In this document: positions 17,563 to 25,093 of the stretch, piece by piece
Numbering within the stretch: the stretch's first letter is position 1
How the letters are laid out: every line of letters starts with the position of its first letter
DNA from: CAVVAY01 sp963746465
Lineage (GTDB): Bacteria > Actinomycetota > Actinomycetes > JACCUZ01
NCBI GenBank assembly: GCA_963746465.1
Contig: CAVVAY010000014.1
Coordinates: 19,654-83,653 of the forward strand
Reading direction: 5' to 3'
DNA: 64,000 nt
Made by a program: the position numbers and the translations under genes
Notes under the pieces: model-generated
Databases searched by the model: none
Seen by the model: the letters and a program-made list of their open reading frames with translations, nothing else
What the model was told of the DNA's origin: nothing

Positions 17563-18393
17563 GTGGCGGCCGACCGGCGCGACGAGAGCAGCAAGGCCTG
17601 GCTGGCGGGCGTGTTCGACCGGGCCGCACCGACGTACGACCGGGTCGGCGACAGCTACCACGACCACTTCGGCGAGCTGCTCGTCGACCTCGCCGAGGTC
17701 AGGCCCGGCCATCGCGTGCTCGACGTGGCCTGCGGCCGCGGCGCTTCGCTCGTCCCGGCGGCCCGCCGGGCCCGGAAGACCGGCGGAGCTCTGGGCGTCG
17801 ACCTCTCCCAAGAGATGGCCTCGGCCTGCGTCCGCGAGCTGGCCGACGCAGGTCTATCCGGCGACGCGCGAGTGATGGACGCCGAGAACCTGGCCCTCGC
17901 CGACGACACGTTCGACGTCGCACTGTGCGGCTTCGGACTGTTCTTCTTCCCCGACCCCGAGGCGGCGGTCGCCGAGATGTCACGCGTCCTCCGACCCGGC
18001 GGTGTGGTCGCGGTCTCGACCTGGGGTCCCGACGACGAACGGTGGGCGTGGGAGGACGAACTGCTGGGGTCCCTGAAAGCCGACCGACGGGCGGTCGTGC
18101 GGCCATTCGACGACCCGCGTGACATTGCCGCAGTGCTCGGCGGCGCGGGATTCGTGGACCTCGCCGACCATGTCGAGCAACGAGAGGTTTTCTTCGCCGA
18201 CGACGCGGCCTGGTGGGACTGGAAGTGGTCCTACAGCCTGCGCGGCGTTCTCGAGCAGCAGGATCCGAAGACGCTGGACGGACTGCGCCGGCGCGCCGCC
18301 GCGTGCCTGCGCCCATACCGGCAGGCGGCCGGCATCCCGTGCCGACTGACGGCCAACCTGGTCCGCGCCCGCAAGCCCGGTCCGGTCCATTAG
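17563..18393 (+). CDS. SAM-dependent methyltransferase, UbiE/MenG-like
   Basis: The 276-residue class I methyltransferase has motif I VLDVACGRGASLVPAARRA and a post-motif acidic loop ending GALGVDLS. Motif II is the FDVALCGFGLFFFPDPEAAV region, and RVLRPGGVVAVSTWGPDD is the conserved motif III strand. GTG 17563 is preceded by TAGGGT with 7 nt spacing, a leaderless start. The substrate is unknown; ubiquinone/menaquinone-type enzymes share this pattern. Its stop overlaps the stop of the convergent GAF-ANTAR gene by four bases. Confidence 0.8.
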   Translation: MAADRRDESSKAWLAGVFDRAAPTYDRVGDSYHDHFGELLVDLAEVRPGHRVLDVACGRGASLVPAARRARKTGGALGVDLSQEMASACVRELADAGLSGDARVMDAENLALADDTFDVALCGFGLFFFPDPEAAVAEMSRVLRPGGVVAVSTWGPDDERWAWEDELLGSLKADRRAVVRPFDDPRDIAAVLGGAGFVDLADHVEQREVFFADDAAWWDWKWSYSLRGVLEQQDPKTLDGLRRRAAACLRPYRQAAGIPCRLTANLVRARKPGPVH

Positions 18394-19166
18394 GTCCGCT
18401 CAGCCGGCGGCGCCTCGGAGTCGCCCAGCGGTGCGATCTCGCCCCGTACCACCCCTAGCGCGACGTCGGTGAGCTTGAGGTTGTGGCCGCGGGCATGCCG
18501 CCGCAGGGCGTTGAACGCCGCCTCGACCCCGATACCGTTCCGCTCGGCCAGCACCCCCTTCGCCTGCTCGATGGCCACCCGGCTGTTGAGCGCGTGCTGG
18601 AGCTGCTCGGCCATCATCGTGCTGCGGTGGGCCGAGCGCTGCTGGAGGATGCCGATCGTCGCGACGTCAGCCAGCGCTTGAGCCAGCGCCTGGTCCTCCT
18701 GGTTGACGGGTTCACTGCCGTTGTGGAAGAGGTTGAGGCCGCCGATCGTCTCGTTCCGCAGCCGTAGTGGCACCGCGACGACCGACCGGACGCCCGCGTC
18801 CAGCGCGGCCGGGACGAAGACCGGCCAACGATCGCGGTCGCCGGCGAGGTCGTCGCTGAGGACGGCAGTGCGGCTCCGGACGCAGTCCAGGCACGGACCC
18901 TCGTTGTTCTGCAGCTGGTAGATCTCCAGGAGCCGGGTCTCCTCGCTGGACGATGCGACGACCGCGAGGTTGCCCTTCTGGTCGTCGAGCAGCAGGCCTG
19001 CCGCCGTGGCCCCGAGCAGGTCTACGCAAGCCGCGACCAGCTCGTCCAGCAGGTCGACGACGTCGTAGTCGTCGACGAGGGTGTCGGCGAGCGAGACGAA
19101 GACCTCGGCGAGTGCCTGCTCCCGGGTGCGGACGCCCCGGCGAGAGTCACCCGTTTCGTTTGTCAT
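18390..19166 (-). CDS. GAF and ANTAR domain-containing regulator (second of a coupled pair)
   Basis: 258 residues. An N-terminal GAF domain (about 20-180; landmarks LLDDQKGNLAVVASS, NEGPCLDCVRSRT, AVPLRLRNETIGGLNLF) is followed by a C-terminal ANTAR RNA-binding domain (VAIEQAKGVLAERNG, FNALRRHARGHNLKLTDVA). ANTAR proteins bind paired hairpins in mRNA leaders to prevent termination. The GAF part probably senses a small ligand or redox state. The ATG overlaps the stop of the upstream GAF-ANTAR gene (ATGA), so the two are made together. No sensor kinase is adjacent. Confidence 0.9.
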   Translation of the reverse strand: MTNETGDSRRGVRTREQALAEVFVSLADTLVDDYDVVDLLDELVAACVDLLGATAAGLLLDDQKGNLAVVASSSEETRLLEIYQLQNNEGPCLDCVRSRTAVLSDDLAGDRDRWPVFVPAALDAGVRSVVAVPLRLRNETIGGLNLFHNGSEPVNQEDQALAQALADVATIGILQQRSAHRSTMMAEQLQHALNSRVAIEQAKGVLAERNGIGVEAAFNALRRHARGHNLKLTDVALGVVRGEIAPLGDSEAPPAERT

Positions 19167-19870
19167 GAATCCTCCGGCGAGAAACGTAGCCGACGTTCGA
19201 CGACGTCGATCGCGACATCGGTCAAGGGACGCCCGGACGCGAAGGCTCGGGCACGGAGCATCAGGAACGCCTCCTCGGTGCTGACGTCGAGCTGGACCTG
19301 GACCATCCCGGTGGCTTGGTGCACCTGCGGCTGGTAGAGGGTCCGGGTGTCCAGGTCGTTGGGTCCTGCTGGGTGGGGTGACTCGAGGTTCAAGACGGCT
19401 AGGGCGGCGGCGTCGGCCGCCAGGAGGGCCGCGGGCAGCTGGTCAGGTTCCAGCTCGCCCGGCTGGTCCCGGTAGAGGTCCAGCGCGCCGACGTTGATCG
19501 CGCCGATCCGCAGGGGAAAGGCGAACACGGCGCGAACACCAGCCTCGGCGGCTCCCTCCATGAACGCCGGCCAGCGTGCGACGGACACGTCGCCCGGCTC
19601 GTTCAGGTCGCCGACCAGCACCGGCGCCCCGCGGCTCACCGCGTCGACACACGGCCCGACGCCGAGGGTGACCTGCAGGTCCTCTATCCGGGCAGAGACG
19701 TGATCGGTCGAGCAGACGATGCTGCTGAGTCCCGCTGCCGTGATCATCGAGATCCCGGCCCCCGTCACCCCCAGCATCTGCACGCAGAGGGCGCAGATCC
19801 GTTCAGGCTGCGCGGCCCGCTCCGCCTCCGCCTCGGCCAGCATGCGTTCCCAACGTTCATGGTCAACCAT
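19163..19870 (-). CDS. GAF and ANTAR domain-containing regulator (first of a coupled pair)
   Basis: 235 residues. The GAF domain occupies about 20-155 (GAGISMITAAGLSSIVCSTD, LGVGPCVDAVSRGAPVLVGD, FAFPLRIGAINVGALDLYRD). The ANTAR domain at 170-232 contains VHQATGMVQVQLDVSTEEAF and LRARAFASGRPLTDVAIDVV. It is similar in plan to its downstream neighbour but diverged, so an old duplication. The upstream 600 bp hold no gene with known function and may carry its promoter. Confidence 0.88.
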   Translation of the reverse strand: MVDHERWERMLAEAEAERAAQPERICALCVQMLGVTGAGISMITAAGLSSIVCSTDHVSARIEDLQVTLGVGPCVDAVSRGAPVLVGDLNEPGDVSVARWPAFMEGAAEAGVRAVFAFPLRIGAINVGALDLYRDQPGELEPDQLPAALLAADAAALAVLNLESPHPAGPNDLDTRTLYQPQVHQATGMVQVQLDVSTEEAFLMLRARAFASGRPLTDVAIDVVERRLRFSPEDS

Positions 19871-20481
19871 GCAGACCCGAGCTCACAGCAGCCACCGCCT
19901 CCTGGCCGGCAGCGCACCGGCTCTTTCCAGCATGCTCTCAGGCCCCAGAATTGGCGACCCCGACCTCGACTCCGCCTTCTCGACGACGACGTGGCCGTCG
20001 AGACGGGGCATTCGCCAACGGCAGACGAAACAAACACGAGGCAGGTCGCTAACCCCCTCGAAACTCTCATGCGGTCCGGTTTCTCTTCGCTGGACTCGGC
20101 CAGCCCCGTTGCTCACGACGTTGCGCGGGACCGCCCGTGGCACCAAGACGTTCCGAGAAGGACGCGGCTGAGACAACGGGAGTGCAGACCAAGTGATCAT
20201 GCAGGACGAGGTCCGTGACCTGATCGGCGGTCAGCTCGCAGCCGGCGACGTCGACCTCACCAGCGGCGACCGCAGCCGCACCAGCTGACGGACGCAAAGG
20301 CCCGCTGCGACATGGGTGGCGCTGGGGCACTCCGGGTCCGGCAGCAGCCGGGCGCTGAGGTCGCTTTGCCGCAGGCAGGTGCACCGGGTCATCGGCTTCT
20401 CCCTCGGGTCGGAGTCCCACGGCCAGGCTGGGAGCGAGCAGGCTGCCGGCCCGGCTGCCGTGCCGGAGCGACGAGGAACTT
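19871..20481. other. Intergenic stretch of ~610 bp with little support for genes
   Basis: The stretch lies between a GAF-ANTAR gene and the pterin dehydratase gene, both on the minus strand. Local base use is more even than in flanking genes. The only coding candidate I would mention is a 53-codon minus-strand frame (listed separately). No tRNA, repeat or mobile-element end was seen. It probably carries the promoter of the GAF-ANTAR pair at its left end. Confidence 0.5.
20231..20392 (-). CDS. Possible small cysteine-containing protein (53 aa), hypothetical
   Basis: A short frame, MTRCTCLRQSDLSARLLPDP to STSPAAS, starts at ATG 20392 with GAGGGAGAA upstream at a good ribosome-binding distance. 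It has a CxC near the N-terminus and two further cysteines (22 and 33), which could suggest metal binding. I do not recognise it, and length alone does not prove it is coding. Confidence 0.3.
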   Translation of the reverse strand: MTRCTCLRQSDLSARLLPDPECPSATHVAAGLCVRQLVRLRSPLVRSTSPAAS

Positions 20482-20793
20482 TCAGCGGTCCGAGCCCGAG
20501 TCCCAGCCGGCGCCGGACAGCACCTGGTCGATCCGTGCGGCAAGCTCGACGTCCTTGGCCGTGACGCCGGAGTCGCTGTGCGTCCAGAGCCGGAACCGCA
20601 GGCTGCCGTCGTCGGCCGAGGTGTCCGGGTGGTGATCCAGCTCGTCGGACACCGCCGTCACCGCCTCGACCAGCGCGTCCCTGCTGTCGGCCGGTACGTC
20701 CACGCTCTTCACCAGTGCCTCGCCGTCGTACGACCAGCCCGGGAGCGACTCCAGAGCGGTGTCGATGTCGGCGCGGTCGAGGAGGTCAGCCAT
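20482..20793 (-). CDS. 4a-hydroxytetrahydrobiopterin dehydratase (pterin-4a-carbinolamine dehydratase)
   Basis: The 103-residue protein MADLLDRADIDTALESLPGW has the family core: the WSYDGEALVKSV strand, AVTAVSDELDHHPDTSA (the catalytic region, where HHP is conserved) and LWTHSDSGVTAKDVELAARI. It dehydrates the pterin 4a-carbinolamine formed by aromatic amino acid hydroxylases. In bacteria without such hydroxylases it can support molybdopterin or other pterin metabolism. It lies 23 bp after the sdhB stop, so it may be cotranscribed with the sdh operon. Confidence 0.88.
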   Translation of the reverse strand: MADLLDRADIDTALESLPGWSYDGEALVKSVDVPADSRDALVEAVTAVSDELDHHPDTSADDGSLRFRLWTHSDSGVTAKDVELAARIDQVLSGAGWDSGSDR

Positions 20794-20816
20794 GGTCGGT
20801 CTCCCGGGGTCGGACG

Positions 20817-22166
20817 TCACGAGGTCGGAACGTTCATCTCCTCCAGGTTGGCGCGCACACCAGCAAGGCGCGGGTTGTCCGGCCACAGCTGCTGGGCCTC
20901 GGCCATCGCGGACGCCGACTCCTCGCTCTCGCCCAGCCCGGCCAGCCCCTCGGACAGGGTGACCAGGTCGTCGGCCCGGGTCGACCGGTCGCGGTCCCAG
21001 ACGATGGCCTCACGAGCGTGCTCGACCGACTCGGACAGCCTGCCGTGCACCAGCTGGTGCAGCGCATGGGTGCCGGCGAGCACCGTGCCGGTGCTGGCCA
21101 GCCGCTGCGCCTGCTGCACCGCGGCGGCGATCTCGTCCTCGACGCGCTCCAGCGGCAGCTGGCCCGCCTCCACCGCGCAGAGCAGGACCCACGCGTGCAG
21201 GGACAGGGCGTCCATCCGGGCCGTCCGGCCACGACCGACGTGCGACACCAGGGTGCGAGTGGCCTCCGACGCATCGACGAACCGGCCCTGCGCGCGCAGC
21301 GCCTCGGCGAGCGTCCGCAGTGCGGCGGTGTCGGAGGGCTTGTCGCGCAGGCGTTCGCGGGCCCGCGTCTCGGCTGCCTCGGTGTCGCCGGCGGACAGGC
21401 TGCGGCTGGCCGCCATCGCCGTACGGCGCGGGATCTTTGCGCCCAGCCAGACCAGCGGGTCGTACTGGGTGTCGACCACGCGCTCCTTCATCGGGATGAT
21501 CGCGTTGTCGGTGATCTTGATGTGCTCCGGGCAGACCTCGGTGCAGCACTTGGTGATGTTGCACATGCCGAGGCCGTGGGACTCCTGGGCCTCGCGCTTG
21601 CGGTCCTTGGCGTCGAGCGGGTGCATGTCCAGCTCGGCGAGCCGGATGAAGAAGCGGGGGCCGGCGAAGGACTCCTTGTTCTCCTCGTGGTCACGTACGA
21701 CGTGGCAGGTGTCCTGGCAGAGGAAGCACTCGATGCACTTGCGGAACTCCTGGCTGCGCTCCACGTCGAGCTGCTGCATGCGGTACTCGCCCGGCGCCAG
21801 GTCGGCCGGCGGCGCGAAGGCGGGGACCTCGCGGGCCTTCTGGTAGTTGAACGACACGTCGGTCACGAGGTCCTTGATCACCGGGAAGGCCCGCAGCGGC
21901 GTCACGGTGATCACCTCGTCCTCGGTGAAGGTGCTCATCCGGGTCATGCACATCAGCCGGGGCCGACCGTTGACCTCGGCGCTGCACGAGCCGCACTTGC
22001 CGGCCTTGCAGTTCCAGCGGACGGCGAGGTCCGGGGTCTGCGTCGCCTGCAGCCGATGGATGATGTCGAGGATGACCTCGCCCTCCTTCACCTCCACGGT
22101 GAAGTCCTCGAGCTCGCCGTCGGCGTCGTCGCCGCGCCAGACCCGGAAGCGCGCGTTGTAACCCAT
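20817..22166 (-). CDS. sdhB: Succinate dehydrogenase iron-sulfur subunit with a C-terminal TPR-like extension
   Basis: Residues 1-249 are a complete SdhB. The [2Fe-2S] ligands are Cys53, 58, 61 and 73 (NCKAGKCGSCSAEV). The [4Fe-4S]/[3Fe-4S] ligands lie in CIECFLCQDTC and GMCNITKCCTEVCPEHI. Normal homologues stop near KIPRR. Here the frame continues for about 200 residues of helical Ala/Arg/Glu-rich sequence with TPR-like repeats (SDTAALRTLAEALRAQGRFV, LSEGLAGLGESEESASAMAE). Met251 (codon 21416-21414) could be the former start of a separate gene. The start overlaps the sdhA stop by one base. Confidence 0.9.
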   Translation of the reverse strand: MGYNARFRVWRGDDADGELEDFTVEVKEGEVILDIIHRLQATQTPDLAVRWNCKAGKCGSCSAEVNGRPRLMCMTRMSTFTEDEVITVTPLRAFPVIKDLVTDVSFNYQKAREVPAFAPPADLAPGEYRMQQLDVERSQEFRKCIECFLCQDTCHVVRDHEENKESFAGPRFFIRLAELDMHPLDAKDRKREAQESHGLGMCNITKCCTEVCPEHIKITDNAIIPMKERVVDTQYDPLVWLGAKIPRRTAMAASRSLSAGDTEAAETRARERLRDKPSDTAALRTLAEALRAQGRFVDASEATRTLVSHVGRGRTARMDALSLHAWVLLCAVEAGQLPLERVEDEIAAAVQQAQRLASTGTVLAGTHALHQLVHGRLSESVEHAREAIVWDRDRSTRADDLVTLSEGLAGLGESEESASAMAEAQQLWPDNPRLAGVRANLEEMNVPTS

Positions 22167-24058
22167 CAGGCCTTCTCCTCCGGCAGGGTCGCCAGCTCTT
22201 CCTCGGTCATGTACTTGTTCAGCTCGTCCCGCTCGAACAACGAGAGCAGCTCGGGCGGCATCACCGGCAACGGCTGCCGGGTCACCTCGACGCCGTCATC
22301 GACCGGCCGGCAGACGAGGTTCACCTTGCGCCACTCGGGGCTCATGGTCGGGAAGTCGTCGCGGGTGTGGCCGCCGCGCGACTCCTCGCGGATCAGCGCC
22401 GAACGCGCGACGCACTCCGAGACGATCAGCATGTTGGGCAGGTCGAGCGCGAGGTGCCAGCCGGGGTTGAACACCTTGTCACCCTGGACCGACATCTTGC
22501 CGGCCCGGACCTTCAGGGCCTCGAGCTTGGCCAGCGCCTGCTCGACCTCCTCCTTCGTGCGGATGATGCCGACCAGGTCGTTCATGGTCTCCTGCAGGGC
22601 GGCGTGGATCGCGTACGGGTTCTCGCCGCCGCTGCCGGCGAACGGTGCCTCGGCCTCCCGGCGGGCGTCGTCGACGTCGCGGTCGGTGATCGCCGGTCGA
22701 GCGGCTCCGAGCGCGTCGACGTACTGTGCGGCACCCATGCCGGCCCGCCGGCCGAAGACCAGCAGGTCGGACAGCGAGTTGCCGCCGAGGCGGTTCGATC
22801 CGTGCATGCCGCCGGCCACCTCGCCGGCCGCGAACAACCCGGGCACGACCGCTGCGGCGGTGTCCGGGTCGACCTCCACGCCACCCATCACGTAGTGACA
22901 GGTGGGGCCGACCTCCATCGGCTCGGCGGTGATGTCGACGTCGGCCAGCTCCTTGAACTGGTGGTACATGGAGGGCAGCTTCTTGCGGATCGCGTCAGCC
23001 GGCAGCCGGGAGGCGATGTCGAGGAAGACTCCGCCGGCGGGGGAGCCGCGGCCGGCCTTCACCTCGGAGTTGATGGCCCGGGCGACCTCGTCGCGGGGCA
23101 GCAGCTCGGGTGGCCGCCGGTTGTTGGCCTGGTCGTCGTACCAGGCGTCTGCCTCCTGCTCGGTCTCCGCGTACTGCTTGCGGAAGACCGCCGGGACGTA
23201 GTCGAACATGAAGCGCTTGCCCTCGGAGTTCTTCAGGACTCCGCCGTCGCCGCGCACCGACTCGGTGACCAGGATGCCCTTCACCGACGGCGGCCAGACC
23301 ATGCCGGTCGGGTGGAACTGGACGAACTCCATGTTCAGCAACGTGGCCCCGGCCTTCATCGCCAGCGCGTGGCCGTCGCCGGTGTACTCCCATGAGTTCG
23401 AGGTCACCTTGAAGGACTTTCCGATGCCGCCGGTGGCGAGCACCACGGCAGGCGCCTCGAAGACGACGAAGGTGCCGTTCTCACGGGTGTAGCCGGCCGC
23501 TCCGGAGATGCGGTCGCTGTCTTTGAGCAGGGCGGTGATCGTCGTCTCGGCGAACACCCTGATCATCGCGTCCAGGTCGCCGTGCTCGCGCAGGTCGTCC
23601 TGCTGCAGCGACACGATCTTCTGCTGCAGGGTGCGGATCATCTCCAGGCCGGTGCGGTCGCCGACGTGGGCCAGTCGGGGGTACTCATGACCGCCGAAGT
23701 TGCGCTGGCTGATCTTGCCGTCCTTGGTGCGGTCGAACAGCGCGCCGTAGGTCTCCAGCTCCCAGACCCGGTCCGGGGCCTCCTTGGCGTGCAGCTCGGC
23801 CATCCGCCAGTGGTTGAGGAACTTGCCGCCGCGCATGGTGTCGCGGAAGTGCACCTGCCAGTTGTCGTTCGGGTTGACGTTCGCCATCGCGGCGGCTGCG
23901 CCGCCCTCGGCCATCACGGTGTGCGCCTTGCCGAACAGCGACTTGCAGACGATGGCCGTGCGCTTGCCCTGGAGACGGGCCTCGATGGCGGCTCGCAGGC
24001 CGGCACCTCCGGCGCCGATCACCACGACGTCGTAGCTGTGGCGCTCGATCTCGGTCAT
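22166..24058 (-). CDS. sdhA: Succinate dehydrogenase/fumarate reductase flavoprotein subunit
   Basis: The 630-residue flavoprotein has an N-terminal dinucleotide fold (VVVIGAGGAGLRAAIEA) and the covalent-FAD histidine His46 in GKAHTVMAEGG. Active-site and capping-domain segments include FVQFHPTGMVWPPSVKGILV, TESVRGDGGVLKN and HYVMGGVEVDPDTA. The GGMHGSNRLGGNSLSDLLVF and FAAGEVAG segments bind the FAD adenine. It oxidises succinate to fumarate with SdhB and the SdhC anchor. It resembles the mycobacterial Sdh1-type subunit. It sits between sdhC and sdhB on the minus strand. Confidence 0.95.
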   Translation of the reverse strand: MTEIERHSYDVVVIGAGGAGLRAAIEARLQGKRTAIVCKSLFGKAHTVMAEGGAAAAMANVNPNDNWQVHFRDTMRGGKFLNHWRMAELHAKEAPDRVWELETYGALFDRTKDGKISQRNFGGHEYPRLAHVGDRTGLEMIRTLQQKIVSLQQDDLREHGDLDAMIRVFAETTITALLKDSDRISGAAGYTRENGTFVVFEAPAVVLATGGIGKSFKVTSNSWEYTGDGHALAMKAGATLLNMEFVQFHPTGMVWPPSVKGILVTESVRGDGGVLKNSEGKRFMFDYVPAVFRKQYAETEQEADAWYDDQANNRRPPELLPRDEVARAINSEVKAGRGSPAGGVFLDIASRLPADAIRKKLPSMYHQFKELADVDITAEPMEVGPTCHYVMGGVEVDPDTAAAVVPGLFAAGEVAGGMHGSNRLGGNSLSDLLVFGRRAGMGAAQYVDALGAARPAITDRDVDDARREAEAPFAGSGGENPYAIHAALQETMNDLVGIIRTKEEVEQALAKLEALKVRAGKMSVQGDKVFNPGWHLALDLPNMLIVSECVARSALIREESRGGHTRDDFPTMSPEWRKVNLVCRPVDDGVEVTRQPLPVMPPELLSLFERDELNKYMTEEELATLPEEKA

Positions 24059-24106
24059 CGGTGCTTCATCATCCTTCGTCGTACGTCGGCGGGTGGCGGG
24101 CGTCGG

Positions 24107-24907
24107 TCAGCCGACGAACCGGAGGTCGGAGAACCAGCCGGCCGAGACGGCCATCACGTAGAAGTCGGTGAAGGCCAGCGTGCCGAGCGTGATCCAGGCC
24201 AGCTCCATGTGCTTGGTGTTCAGCCGGGACACGAAGGTCCAGCTTCGGTAGCGGACCGGGTGCGCGGAGAAGTGCTTGAGGCGCCCGCCGATGATGTGCC
24301 GGCACGAGTGGCAGGACGCCGTGTAGGCCCACAGCATCACCACGTTGACCAGGAGCACGACGTTGCCGAGCCCGAAGCCGAACCCGTCCGGGCTGTGGAA
24401 AGCGAGGATCGCGTCGTAGGTGTTGATCAGCGAGATCACCACGGCCGCGTAGAAGAAGTAGCGGTGGGCGTTCTGGAAGATCAGCGGGAACCGCGTCTCG
24501 CCGGTGTAGGTCTTGTGCGGCTCGGCCACGGCGCAGGCGGGCGGCGACAGCCAGAACGCCCGGTAGTACGCCTTGCGGTAGTAGTAGCAGGTCAGCCGGA
24601 ACAGCAGCAGGAACGGCAGCGTGGCCGCCGCGTAGGGCAGGAACCACCAGTCCGGCAGGAACCGCCCGAAGTGTGCCGCCTCGGGCACGCACCCCTCGGA
24701 GATGCAGGGGGAGTAGAACGGCGTCAGGTAGTGGAAGTCGTCGACCCAGTACCACTTCTGCATGAAGACCCGCACCGTGGCGTACAGGACCCAGGCCCCG
24801 AGCCCCACGAAGGTGACCAGCGGCGGGAACCACCAGCGGTCGGTGCGCAACGTGCGGGCGGAGATCTTCGCCCGCTGCCCCTGCCCCGTCAGTGTGCTCG
24901 TGCTCAT
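24107..24907 (-). CDS. sdhC: Succinate dehydrogenase membrane anchor (single-subunit SdhC type)
   Basis: The 266-residue membrane protein has five hydrophobic segments, including WWFPPLVTFVGLGAWVLYA, YAAATLPFLLLFRLTCYYY and FGLGNVVLLVNVVMLWAYTA. Histidines in and next to helices (FQNAHRYFFYA, SCHSCRHIIGGRLKHFSAHP) could hold heme. Its position before sdhA and its size match the anchor of the actinobacterial Sdh1-type complex rather than the classic two-subunit C/D anchor. It is the first gene of the operon. The 186 bp up to the divergent GAF-PP2C gene must carry both promoters. Confidence 0.88.
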   Translation of the reverse strand: MSTSTLTGQGQRAKISARTLRTDRWWFPPLVTFVGLGAWVLYATVRVFMQKWYWVDDFHYLTPFYSPCISEGCVPEAAHFGRFLPDWWFLPYAAATLPFLLLFRLTCYYYRKAYYRAFWLSPPACAVAEPHKTYTGETRFPLIFQNAHRYFFYAAVVISLINTYDAILAFHSPDGFGFGLGNVVLLVNVVMLWAYTASCHSCRHIIGGRLKHFSAHPVRYRSWTFVSRLNTKHMELAWITLGTLAFTDFYVMAVSAGWFSDLRFVG

Positions 24908-25093
24908 CGCCGTCCCGCGGTCGCTCGGAGGATGCGCCCGGACCGCGTCTCCGCGGCAGGCGTCGGTGGCTGCTGGAGCGTCAGTTTGTCACCCCGTCCC
25001 AACGGCTGGACACCGGCCCAGGGGTGAGGTCGGCCACACCGGGGTCAGGCGTGCGCCCTCGCGTCGGAGCAGATACTGCGCCAGGATGCCGGG

